NCBI GenBank assembly: GCA_026392575.1
Contig: JAPLBU010000415.1
Location: 1,019-7,851 of the forward strand
Direction of reading: 5' to 3'
DNA: 6,833 nt
From: Actinomycetota bacterium
GTDB lineage: Bacteria > Actinomycetota > Actinomycetes > S36-B12
Shown: piece after piece, positions 1-6,255 of the stretch
How positions within the stretch are numbered: the first letter of the stretch is position 1
How the letters are laid out: the number at the start of each line of letters is the position of its first letter
Program-made: the position numbers and the translations under genes
The notes under the pieces: model-generated
What the model was told of the DNA's origin: nothing
The model's database searches: none
Seen by the model: only the letters and a program-made list of their open reading frames with translations

Positions 1-2179
1 CGGTGACTGCCTCACCGACATGGACCTCGGCGAACTGCAGCGCCGTCATGTGGCCATGGATGCTGACCTGACGATCGCGCTCGCCCGTCGCGCCGATCCG
101 CGCAATTTCGGGGTCGTCTCGATTGCGGAAGACGGTCGAGTGCTGTCCATGGTGGAGAAGCCGAGCTGGGGCGAGGTCGCGGACGACACCGTCAACACTG
201 GCGTCTACATCGTGAGCCCGCGGGTTCTGGACTCGATTGCCGCCGATGAGCCGAGTGACTGGGCGCAGGACGTCATCCCGGCACTGCTGGCGAGTGGGGC
301 GCGGGTCTACGGGCAGGTCATGGACGGGTACTGGGAGGACGTCGGCACATTCGCGAGCTACAGCCGGGCGCAGCGCGATGTCCTGGACGACCGCGTGAAG
401 AGCCGGGTCGATGCATTCGATGTGGCGCCGGGTGTCCTGGTCGCGACGGGTGCAGAGCTTTCGCCGGACGCGGATGTTCGGCCGCCGGTGTACATCGGAC
501 CGTTCGCGAAGATCGAGGCGGGCGCCGTCGTCGGCCCCTACACGGTGGTCGGCACGAACGTCCTGATCCGCGCGAGAGCAGTGGTCGATCACTGCGTGCT
601 GCACCCGAACGTCTTCATCGGCAACGACGCCGAACTGCGTGGATGCATCATCGGTCGGGCCACGGAGGTGCGGCACGGTGCGCGGGTCCTGGACGGGGCC
701 GTGATCGCTGATGGGTGCACGATCATGGACGGGGCCGTCATCGGTACCGATGTGATGATCTACCCCGGCAAGACGATCGACGAAGGCACCGTGGTTGACG
801 AGTCCGTGGTCTGGGAGTCGCCATCACAGCGTCAGGTATTCAGCGACAGCGGCGTGCGGGGAATCGTCAATGTGGACATGACGCCTGAGCGGATCGTGCG
901 CCTGGCAGCTGCCTTCGCCACGACACTGCCCAAAGGCGCGACCATCAGCGTGGGCCGTGATCACTCCAAGGCAGCCCGCGCGCTCAATCGCGCGCTGGCC
1001 GGTGCCTTGACGGCGGCGGGCATAAATGTGCGCGACCTTCGGGCCGTCACGACGCCACTTGTCCGCAACGACACTGCGCGTTACTCCGATGGGGGAGTGA
1101 TTCTCCGGACGACTCCGGGACGTCCGGACAGCATTGATGTGATCTTCCTCAACTCGCACGGTGGTGAGATCAGTAGCCAGCAGCGCGAGTCGATCGAGCG
1201 GATCTTCATACGGAAGGAGTTCCGCCGGCCACTGCCGTCCGATATCGGCGATATCCGCACTCCCCATCGGATCCTCGATGACTATGCCAACGACGTCGAA
1301 GCCGAGATCAACATGGAGGCCATCCGGCACGCACATCCGCGGATCGTCCTCGACGCAGGCGGCGGCCCCTCGGTGGGCGTGCTCTCGATGATTATGGGAC
1401 GGCTGGGCATCGATGCATTGACGGTCGGTACGGCGATGGAGGAGGAGTCGGCGGCTGACCAGGCGCCCTATCGTGAGGCGGCACTGCGACGCCTAAGCGG
1501 TCTGGTGGTGTCGTCCGGCGCGAAGATCGGTGCTCGGTTAGGCCCGACAGGCGAACGGCTGAGCGTGGTCGATGAACTCGGCCGCGTCATCGACGATGGG
1601 CGCATGCTCCTGATCATGTTGGACCTGATGGCGGCCTCACGGCACTCGGGATGTGTGGCGGTACCGGTCACTACCAGCCGCCTCGCGGAGGAGGTCGCGG
1701 CCTTCCACGGAATCGAGGTAAGACGCATCGGAGCCGGTTTCGCCGAGCTGGCGGCTGCGGGCTCGGAGCCCGACGTCATTCTGGCGGGAGACGGGCGCGG
1801 CCGGTTCGTGCTGCCGGCGCTCGGCCCGGGCGCCGACGCGATCTCGGCACTCATGATGCTCCTGGCGCTGATGGCGGACACGGACCTGAGCCTGAGCCAG
1901 CTCAATGCCCGGATCCCCGCGACCACGGTCGTCTCCCGAACGGTATCTGTTCCGTGGCATCGGCGGGCCTCGGTGATGCGGACTGTTCGCACGCACGTCG
2001 TTGGTGCGGACTTCGACGCACTGGACGGCATGCGGGTCGTCGATACGGACGGAAGCTGGTGTCTCGTGCTGCCGGAGGACGACCAGGCCTGCGTCACCCT
2101 GTACGCCGAGGCATCGGACAATGCTGCTGCCGAGCGGTTGCTGGATCACTGGCAGAACGTGGTGGAGACCGCTCCGTGA
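1..2179 (+). CDS. Mannose-1-phosphate guanylyltransferase-like / phosphohexomutase-like fusion protein (5' end missing)
   Basis: Sugar-nucleotide enzyme, probably making GDP-mannose (or another NDP-hexose) from hexose-1-phosphate in the cytoplasm for cell-envelope glycans. The frame is open to the left edge (codons from position 2), and the first residues read GDCLTDMDL, the mid-domain metal-binding segment of nucleotidyltransferases, so about 100 N-terminal residues lie upstream. Numbering from the Met at position 20: nucleotidyltransferase remainder 1-130, with EKP at 46-48, NTGVYI at 59-64 and WEDVGT at 105-110 (second metal Asp, 107). Hexapeptide left-handed beta-helix repeats span about 148-260. 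A phosphohexomutase-like region spans about 275-715. The mutase half keeps the fold signature (VGRD at 311-314) but lacks recognisable catalytic loops, so it is probably structural or regulatory. The visible 719 residues plus the missing part fit the roughly 830-residue actinobacterial fusions. Substrate specificity (Man versus Glc) is not provable here. The stop overlaps the next start by one base. Confidence 0.88.
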   Translation, partial: GDCLTDMDLGELQRRHVAMDADLTIALARRADPRNFGVVSIAEDGRVLSMVEKPSWGEVADDTVNTGVYIVSPRVLDSIAADEPSDWAQDVIPALLASGARVYGQVMDGYWEDVGTFASYSRAQRDVLDDRVKSRVDAFDVAPGVLVATGAELSPDADVRPPVYIGPFAKIEAGAVVGPYTVVGTNVLIRARAVVDHCVLHPNVFIGNDAELRGCIIGRATEVRHGARVLDGAVIADGCTIMDGAVIGTDVMIYPGKTIDEGTVVDESVVWESPSQRQVFSDSGVRGIVNVDMTPERIVRLAAAFATTLPKGATISVGRDHSKAARALNRALAGALTAAGINVRDLRAVTTPLVRNDTARYSDGGVILRTTPGRPDSIDVIFLNSHGGEISSQQRESIERIFIRKEFRRPLPSDIGDIRTPHRILDDYANDVEAEINMEAIRHAHPRIVLDAGGGPSVGVLSMIMGRLGIDALTVGTAMEEESAADQAPYREAALRRLSGLVVSSGAKIGARLGPTGERLSVVDELGRVIDDGRMLLIMLDLMAASRHSGCVAVPVTTSRLAEEVAAFHGIEVRRIGAGFAELAAAGSEPDVILAGDGRGRFVLPALGPGADAISALMMLLALMADTDLSLSQLNARIPATTVVSRTVSVPWHRRASVMRTVRTHVVGADFDALDGMRVVDTDGSWCLVLPEDDQACVTLYAEASDNAAAERLLDHWQNVVETAP

Positions 2180-2991
2180 TGCCCACCTCGACTGATCGAG
2201 GCCCCGAGACGGATGGCCTGCTCGAGTCCTTCCTCGCGCAGGTGGTCGTCGACGACTACGGCATGGTTCCGGCTCAGGAGGCGCGCGGTGTCCGTGGCAC
2301 CCGAGGATGGCTGGCCATCGGCATGGCCGTCGTGATCGGGATTCTGATCGCAGCCGCCCTGTTCACCGCACGGGCATCCGATGCGGAGAGACAGCAGACG
2401 CGCGCTGGACTGGCGGAGCGGGTGAGCGCACTGTCAGCATCCGTGGCCGAACGGCAGTCGAGCGTCGACCAGCAGGGCGCAGCGGTCGACCGGCTTGAGA
2501 CGGGGCTGCTTGATTCGACGCTCACCGAGTCGGACTCCGATCGGCTGGAGACGTTGCGGACAGGAGCGGGGACGATGCCGCTCAACGGTGCCGGACTAAC
2601 CGTGACCATCGACGATGCCCGTGACGCGCAGGCTGGATCACTGAACACCGTGCTCGATCGAGATCTGCAGGACATCGTCAATGCCCTGTGGGAGATGGGA
2701 TCGACGGGGGTCGCGATCAATGACCAGCGGCTGACGAACGCCACGGCGATCCGGAGCGCGGGCGGGGCAATCCTCGTCAACTATCAGCCCCTCACGCGCC
2801 CCTACCGGATTGCCGCAGTCGGCCCGATGGCTACGGATGGTGCCGACTCGGGACTGCGGAATCTGCTGACGCGACTGTCTGCCGACTATGGCCTCGTGAC
2901 GGACGTGACACCGGGTGACATAGCGTTGCCGGCAGGCGAACTGCGCCTCCCGCGCTATGCGTCGACACCGGAAGGGGGATCGGGCTCGTGA
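2179..2991 (+). CDS. DUF881 membrane protein, first copy
   Basis: 270-residue single-pass membrane protein of the DUF881 family (Rv1823 type), whose biochemical role is unknown. A basic and acidic cytoplasmic tail (1-43) precedes one transmembrane helix at about 44-63 (WLAIGMAVVIGILIAAAL). A polar helical stretch at 65-125 is likely coiled coil, and the DUF881 domain follows at about 130-260. Family hallmarks visible are LNGAGLTVTI (135-144), DLQDIVNALWE (162-172), INDQRLT (180-186) and PYRIAAVG (208-215). The C-terminal domain should face outside. The ATG at 2179 shares its A with the upstream TGA. A GTG directly before it (2176) sits 8 nt from GGAG at 2164-2167 and is an equally possible start, adding one residue. 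The gene overlaps the small basic protein gene by 4 nt (GTGA), so the two are probably translationally coupled. Family call is confident, function is not. Confidence 0.9.
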   Translation: MPTSTDRGPETDGLLESFLAQVVVDDYGMVPAQEARGVRGTRGWLAIGMAVVIGILIAAALFTARASDAERQQTRAGLAERVSALSASVAERQSSVDQQGAAVDRLETGLLDSTLTESDSDRLETLRTGAGTMPLNGAGLTVTIDDARDAQAGSLNTVLDRDLQDIVNALWEMGSTGVAINDQRLTNATAIRSAGGAILVNYQPLTRPYRIAAVGPMATDGADSGLRNLLTRLSADYGLVTDVTPGDIALPAGELRLPRYASTPEGGSGS

Positions 2992-3320
2992 TCGCCATCA
3001 TCGGACTGCTCGTGGGAATCGCTATCGGAATCCTGTGGCATCCCCTCGTTCCCCTGTGGTTGCAGCCCTACCTGCCCATCGCGATCGTGGCGGCCCTCGA
3101 CGCCGTGTTCGGTGGCTTCCGGGCACTGATGGAGAAGCGCTTCGACGACCGGATCTTCGTCGTCAGCTTCCTCTCGAACGTGATCATCGCTGCGTTCCTG
3201 GTGTATCTCGGTGATCAGCTCGGCGTCGGGGCGCAGATGTCCACCGGTGTCGTCGTGGTGCTGGCGATGCGCATCTTCGCGAATGCAGCTGCGATCAGGC
3301 GCATCCTGTTCCGGGCATGA
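2988..3320 (+). CDS. sbp: Small basic protein (Sbp, DUF1290), integral membrane
   Basis: 110-residue hydrophobic protein matching the Sbp/DUF1290 family, which is found beside division or DUF881 genes in Gram-positive bacteria and has no defined biochemical activity. Apparent membrane segments are at about 2-17, 28-47, 57-75 and a shorter one at 83-98. The conserved-looking core is LDAVFGGFRALMEKRFDD (37-54) between helices two and three, and the tail is basic (RRILFR, 104-109). The start is GTG at 2988, overlapping the upstream TGA as GTGA, with a purine-rich AAGGGGGA ribosome-binding site at 2972-2979. Being sandwiched between two DUF881 genes is the standard actinobacterial arrangement and suggests the three proteins form a membrane complex (inference). 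Confidence 0.92.
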   Translation: MIAIIGLLVGIAIGILWHPLVPLWLQPYLPIAIVAALDAVFGGFRALMEKRFDDRIFVVSFLSNVIIAAFLVYLGDQLGVGAQMSTGVVVVLAMRIFANAAAIRRILFRA

Positions 3321-3324
3321 GCAC

Positions 3325-4062
3325 ATGACGATGGATCCGCATGGCGAAACTCCCGCCACCAGCGAAGAAGCCGCCCAGCCATCTTCGGCGGCTCTCCTGG
3401 CGCAGTTGGCATTCCGACCGAGCCGTCCGCACCTGTTCATCGGACTGCTGTTTCTCATTCTGGGCCTGCTCGTGACCCTGGCTATCGTGCGCCCGGGGAC
3501 CGAAGAGCCGTGGCGCAATGCACGCACCGAGGATCTGGTGCAGATCCTCGACGATCTCGGTGCTCGTCAGGACCGCCTCGAGGCGGAATCGATCCGACTT
3601 GCCGGACTTCAGCGCGATCTCGAGGCGGGGTCGACCGTTGAGGCCGTTGCCGAGGCGCAGCGCCGTCTGGCCGCCCTTCAGGTGCTGACCGGCACGACTC
3701 CAGTGTCAGGCCCGGGACTCACGATCAGCATCGCGGATCCGAAGGGCGTGGTTGATGCCGCCGTACTGCTCGATGCCGTGCAGGAGTTGCGGGATGCAGG
3801 TGCCGAGGCGATCCAGGCGGGCTCCAACCGCGTCGTCGTGAACACCTGGTTCGCTGACAGTGACACGGGTGTCCTCGTGGACGGACAGCCCGTCACATCG
3901 CCCATCCGGTTGATCGCCATCGGCGATCCGGACACCATGGGCGCTGCACTGAGCATCCCCGGTGGCCTGGCCGACTCCGTCCGCACCCGTGGGGCCGATT
4001 TTGAGGCTTCGGCCGCTCAGTCCCTGAGCATCTCGGTTACAGTTCCCGAGACGACGAATTAG
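3325..4062 (+). CDS. DUF881 membrane protein, second copy
   Basis: 245-residue DUF881 paralogue of the Rv1825 type. A polar N-terminus (1-35) leads into one transmembrane helix at about 36-55 (PHLFIGLLFLILGLLVTLAI), a likely coiled coil at about 68-120 (many Glu, Arg and Leu, e.g. LEAESIRLAGLQRDLE), and a DUF881 domain at about 125-241 with VSGPGLTISI (127-136), LLDAVQELRDAGAEAIQ (148-164), RVVVNTWF (169-176) and RLIAIGDP (195-202). It is clearly diverged from the first copy, with different consensus words at equivalent positions, so this is an old paralogue pair and not a recent duplication. The ATG at 3325 begins 4 nt after the sbp stop. ATG at 3331 is an alternative, and neither has a strong Shine-Dalgarno, consistent with coupling to sbp. 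The longer open frame upstream, inside sbp, is rejected as a start. Its TAG is embedded in the gcvH ribosome-binding site. Confidence 0.9.
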   Translation: MTMDPHGETPATSEEAAQPSSAALLAQLAFRPSRPHLFIGLLFLILGLLVTLAIVRPGTEEPWRNARTEDLVQILDDLGARQDRLEAESIRLAGLQRDLEAGSTVEAVAEAQRRLAALQVLTGTTPVSGPGLTISIADPKGVVDAAVLLDAVQELRDAGAEAIQAGSNRVVVNTWFADSDTGVLVDGQPVTSPIRLIAIGDPDTMGAALSIPGGLADSVRTRGADFEASAAQSLSISVTVPETTN

Positions 4063-4066
4063 GAGG
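4061..4066 (+). promoter_or_regulatory. Perfect AGGAGG ribosome-binding site of gcvH
   Basis: The canonical AGGAGG lies 4 nt before the gcvH ATG, and its first two bases complete the TAG stop of the preceding DUF881 gene. This is a shorter spacing than usual but a full match to the anti-Shine-Dalgarno. It fixes the gcvH start and would let gcvH be translated strongly even from the long upstream transcript. Confidence 0.85.
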
Positions 4067-4070
4067 CCGG

Positions 4071-4454
4071 ATGTTCCCCGACGAGTTGCGCTACACCGCT
4101 GAGCACGAGTGGGTACGAGCCACCGACTCAGGAACGGTCGTGTTCGGGATCACTGACTTCGCTCAGGGTTCACTCGGCGACATCGTCTACGTATCACTGC
4201 CCGGGGTGGGGGAGAGCCTGTCCGCCGGTAGTGCATGCGGCGAGGTGGAGTCGACCAAGAGTGTCAGCGACATCTACGCACCGCTGGCCGGCGAGGTCGT
4301 GGCCCGCAATGAAGCGCTGGATGGGGCACCTGAGAACGTGAACACCGATGCCTATGGTGCCGGGTGGATGGTTGAGCTTCGGCCTGCGGATCCATCGGCC
4401 ATGGACGGTCTCCTGACGGCTGCGGACTACCGCGCCCTGGTGGAGAAGGCGTAG
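4071..4454 (+). CDS. gcvH: Glycine cleavage system H protein (lipoyl carrier)
   Basis: 127-residue H protein, the cytoplasmic lipoate-bearing carrier that shuttles the aminomethyl group from P protein to T protein and is reoxidised by L protein. It has the usual family length and pattern: an N-terminal RYTAEHEWVR (7-16), GITDFAQGSLGDIVYVSLP (26-44), the lipoylation motif ESTKSVSDI with acceptor Lys63 (codon 4257-4259), and APLAGEVVARNEAL with NTDAYGAGWM (96-105) at the C-terminal side. No other gcv gene is in the window. In M. tuberculosis the P-protein gene gcvB lies shortly beyond the second MerR gene, so a partner may be just outside the right edge. The gene sits 8 nt after the DUF881 stop and 10 nt before the FHA gene, consistent with one operon. 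H proteins can also serve in lipoate transfer, but nothing here shows that. Confidence 0.97.
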   Translation: MFPDELRYTAEHEWVRATDSGTVVFGITDFAQGSLGDIVYVSLPGVGESLSAGSACGEVESTKSVSDIYAPLAGEVVARNEALDGAPENVNTDAYGAGWMVELRPADPSAMDGLLTAADYRALVEKA

Positions 4455-4464
4455 GGACTCTGCG

Positions 4465-4974
4465 ATGACCTGCCCAACGTGCGGACATGTGAATGCCGAA
4501 GACGATCGTTTCTGCGGCTCGTGTGGGGCACCGCTGACGGCGGAGGCATTCGAGAGCCTTGAGCACACCGGTTCCATCACCTCGATAATCGCGGCTGGGC
4601 CAGGCACCGGATCGGGCGCGATGAGCGCTGTCGGCTCGGGTCGGCAGTTCGAACTGCCATCGGGCAGTGCGTTGCTGGTGGTGCACCGTGGACCCGGTGA
4701 GGGGCAGGAGTTCCTCCTTGCTGAGTCGGCTGGCGTTCAGACCGTCGGACGCGCACCTGAGGCGGCGATCTTCCTGGACGACGTGACGGTGAGCCGCCAT
4801 CACGCGGAGTTCAGGCACGGGGCAGAGGGTTGGAGCGTGCGCGATATCGGAAGCCTCAACGGCACGTATGTCAATCGTGTGCGCGTCGAGGATCAGCAGC
4901 TGTCCGGCGGTGACGAAGTCCAGATCGGGAAGTTCCGATTCGTCTTCCTGCTCGGACTTGAACCCATCGCATGA
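4465..4974 (+). CDS. FHA-domain protein with N-terminal zinc ribbon (GarA/OdhI position)
   Basis: 169-residue phosphothreonine-binding signalling protein. The N-terminus is a zinc ribbon with two CxxC knuckles (Cys3, Cys6, Cys17, Cys20). A Ser/Thr/Gly-rich linker (31-60) follows, then an FHA domain at about 68-165 with the hallmark residues Gly95-Arg96, Ser110-Arg-His-His (110-113) and Asn132-Gly-Thr. Its location between gcvH and the FtsR-type gene is that of garA/odhI. Those proteins inhibit 2-oxoglutarate dehydrogenase and control glutamate metabolism until Ser/Thr kinases phosphorylate a Thr ahead of the FHA domain. The mycobacterial ETTSVFR acceptor motif is not present. The nearest equivalent is HTGSITSII (34-42), with Thr35 or Thr39 as possible acceptors. 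An AGGGA ribosome-binding site at 4453-4457 overlaps the gcvH stop, 7 nt before the ATG. The FHA domain is certain, and GarA-like function is inference. Confidence 0.93.
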   Translation: MTCPTCGHVNAEDDRFCGSCGAPLTAEAFESLEHTGSITSIIAAGPGTGSGAMSAVGSGRQFELPSGSALLVVHRGPGEGQEFLLAESAGVQTVGRAPEAAIFLDDVTVSRHHAEFRHGAEGWSVRDIGSLNGTYVNRVRVEDQQLSGGDEVQIGKFRFVFLLGLEPIA

Positions 4975-5696
4975 CCGACGGAGCCGGGGAGACGCCGCAC
5001 CCTGTCGTAACGGGAACGATCAGCATCGGTGAGGTCCTCAGCCTGCTCAAGCGCGAGTTCCCTGATGTCACGATCAGCAAGATCCGCTTCCTCGAATCCG
5101 AGGGTCTCGTCTCGCCCGAGCGCACCGGGTCGGGCTACCGGCGTTTCGGCCAGCGCGACGTCGACCAACTGCGGGCGGTGCTGACCCTTCAGCGGGACCA
5201 GTATCTGCCGCTCAAGGTCATCCGCGATCACATCAGCGAGGGGTTGCCGGATCCCGATGCGCCGCCGGCCACGCCGATCGCCGGCACCGGCATGCGGCCA
5301 GATGACTTCCGGCCCGGGGCCGGTCGGGTCCGCATGACCCGAACTGAGCTGGCCGAGGCGTGCGAGCTGACCGAGGCGTATGTCGCACAGCTCGAGGGGA
5401 TCGGTCTCGTATGGGCGAGCCCGGCCGGTCCCTACGACGAGGATGCGCTGGCGATCGCGAGTGTCGTGTCGCGCCTGTCGGCCTTCGGCGTCGAACCCCG
5501 GCACCTTCGGTCCTTCCGGGTCGTCGCCGACCGGGAGACGGGCCTGGTGGAGCAGATGGCGACGCCGTACTCGCAGCCGCGGGACCGGGATGCCAGGGCG
5601 CGCGAGCAGGAGACGATTCGCGAGTTGGCGTCGCTGTTCGTGCAGTTGCATGCGGCGCTCCTGCGGGCCGAATTGATCCGTGGCGGCCGAGCCTGA
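4971..5696 (+). CDS. ftsR: FtsR-type MerR family transcriptional regulator
   Basis: 241-residue cytoplasmic regulator of the Rv1828/FtsR family. FtsR activates ftsZ in Corynebacterium glutamicum. The N-terminal MerR winged helix-turn-helix spans about 17-90: TISIGEVLSLLKREFPDVTI (16-35), then ISKIRFLESEGLVSPERT (35-52) and the wing SGYRRFGQRDVDQLR (54-68). A Pro-rich linker (92-120) leads to a second MerR-like fold at about 121-190 (MTRTELAEACELTEAYVAQLEGIGLV, 122-147). The tail at 205-237 is helical and probably dimerises. No cysteine cluster for metal sensing is seen, so this is not a classical metal or redox MerR. The ATG overlaps the FHA stop as ATGA, has no evident Shine-Dalgarno and is chosen for the overlap and family alignment. 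It is probably co-translated with the FHA protein. The regulon in this organism is unknown. Confidence 0.92.
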   Translation: MTDGAGETPHPVVTGTISIGEVLSLLKREFPDVTISKIRFLESEGLVSPERTGSGYRRFGQRDVDQLRAVLTLQRDQYLPLKVIRDHISEGLPDPDAPPATPIAGTGMRPDDFRPGAGRVRMTRTELAEACELTEAYVAQLEGIGLVWASPAGPYDEDALAIASVVSRLSAFGVEPRHLRSFRVVADRETGLVEQMATPYSQPRDRDARAREQETIRELASLFVQLHAALLRAELIRGGRA

Positions 5697-5726
5697 CCTA
5701 GCGGGTGCATATCGGCCGGTCGGGGT

Positions 5727-5741
5727 TACCCTGTGAGGGTG
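5727..5741 (+). promoter_or_regulatory. -10-like TACCCT and dyad ACCCT-GTG-AGGGT at the DUF151 start
   Basis: TACCCT (5727-5732) fits the actinobacterial TANNNT -10 pattern, but no convincing -35 lies 16-19 nt upstream. The dyad ACCCT-GTG-AGGGT (5728-5740) has the GTG start codon as its central three bases. There is no AGGAG-like ribosome-binding site in the 36-nt gap. If TACCCT is a real -10, transcription would begin near the in-frame GTG at 5739, giving a leaderless mRNA that starts at codon 3 of the annotated gene. The dyad is seen directly; promoter activity is weakly supported. Confidence 0.3.
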
Positions 5742-6212
5742 CTTGATCTTGAGGTCGTCGGCGTGAGGGTCGAGATGCCCTCCAACAACCCGATCGTGCT
5801 CCTGCGCGAGGTCAATGGTGGGCGCTATCTGCCCATCTGGGTCGGAGCCGTCGAGGCAACGGCCATCGCCTATGCGCAGCAGGGAATCGTCCCGCCACGG
5901 CCACTCACGCACGACCTGCTTCGCGATGTGCTCGATGCGCTGAAGGTCACGGTCGTGGAGGTGCGGATAACGGCGCTGGAGGACGGTGTCTTCTACGCGC
6001 TGCTCATCCTCAGCACGGGAGTCGAGGTCAGTTCACGACCGTCGGATGCGATTGCACTCGCCCTGCGGGTAGGTGCTCCGATTCGCGGCGAGGTGGCGGT
6101 CATGGACGAGGCCGGCATCGAGATCCCGGATGACGATCCGGCACCAGCCGAGGATCAGGTGGAGAAGTTCCGCGAGTTCCTCGATCAGGTCTCGCCCGAG
6201 GACTTCGGCTGA
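5733..6212 (+). CDS. Bifunctional nuclease family protein (DUF151 / BFN)
   Basis: 159-residue cytoplasmic protein of the DUF151 family (Rv1829 type). A plant member has DNase and RNase activity, but bacterial roles are poorly defined. Family signatures visible are VVGVRVE (8-14), the substrate-facing NPIVLLREVNGGRYLPIWVGAVEA in two parts (19-26 and 27-42), AIAYAQQG (44-51), THDLLRDVLDAL (59-70) and the diagnostic SRPSDAIALALR (101-112) followed by GAPI. The C-terminal acidic tail (about 130-159) is typical of bacterial members. The start is uncertain: GTG at 5733 gives the length above, and GTG at 5739 removes two residues and would suit a leaderless transcript. Pairing with a MerR gene on each side is conserved in actinobacteria. 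Nuclease activity here is family inference only. Confidence 0.93.
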   Translation: MRVLDLEVVGVRVEMPSNNPIVLLREVNGGRYLPIWVGAVEATAIAYAQQGIVPPRPLTHDLLRDVLDALKVTVVEVRITALEDGVFYALLILSTGVEVSSRPSDAIALALRVGAPIRGEVAVMDEAGIEIPDDDPAPAEDQVEKFREFLDQVSPEDFG

Positions 6213-6230
6213 TCTCAGGTGGCACTTCAG

Positions 6231-6255
6231 GGTTGCTCGTGAACGCGACGCAACC
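6231..6255 (+). repeat. Bulged inverted repeat GGTTGCTCG / CGA-c-GCAACC
   Basis: GGTTGC (6231-6236) pairs with GCAACC (6250-6255), and TCG (6237-6239) with CGA (6246-6248), leaving one bulged C (6249) and a 6-nt loop. Its right arm shares CAACC (6251-6255) with the left arm of the next palindrome, so the two stems cannot form at once in RNA. It is not followed by a T-run. Whether it folds in vivo is unknown. Confidence 0.4.

Noticed and set aside
1468..2149. Two minus-strand open frames (217 and 170 codons) opposite the fusion gene
   Set aside because: Low-complexity Ser/Arg-rich translations that overlap each other and a well-supported sense gene; shadows of codon bias.
1651..2178. Upstream extension of the first DUF881 gene by about 176 codons
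   Set aside because: The extension reads Gly/Arg-rich nonsense inside the fusion gene. The family start with ATG 2179 (or GTG 2176) and the stop/start overlap explain the frame.
3211..3324. Longer start for the second DUF881 gene inside sbp
   Set aside because: It would overlap the conserved C-terminus of Sbp by about 110 nt, and the added residues resemble no DUF881 N-terminus.
3369..3393. 7-bp inverted repeat AGCCGCC / GGCGGCT with 11-nt loop
   Set aside because: It lies within the second DUF881 coding sequence over Ala codons, as common in high-G+C genes; no T-run and no regulatory context.
4893..5912. 339-codon open frame on the minus strand
   Set aside because: It lies antisense to the FtsR-type and DUF151 genes, whose proteins have clear family motifs. 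Its own translation is rich in Arg, Asp and His without any domain, as expected from the reverse of high-G+C coding sequence.
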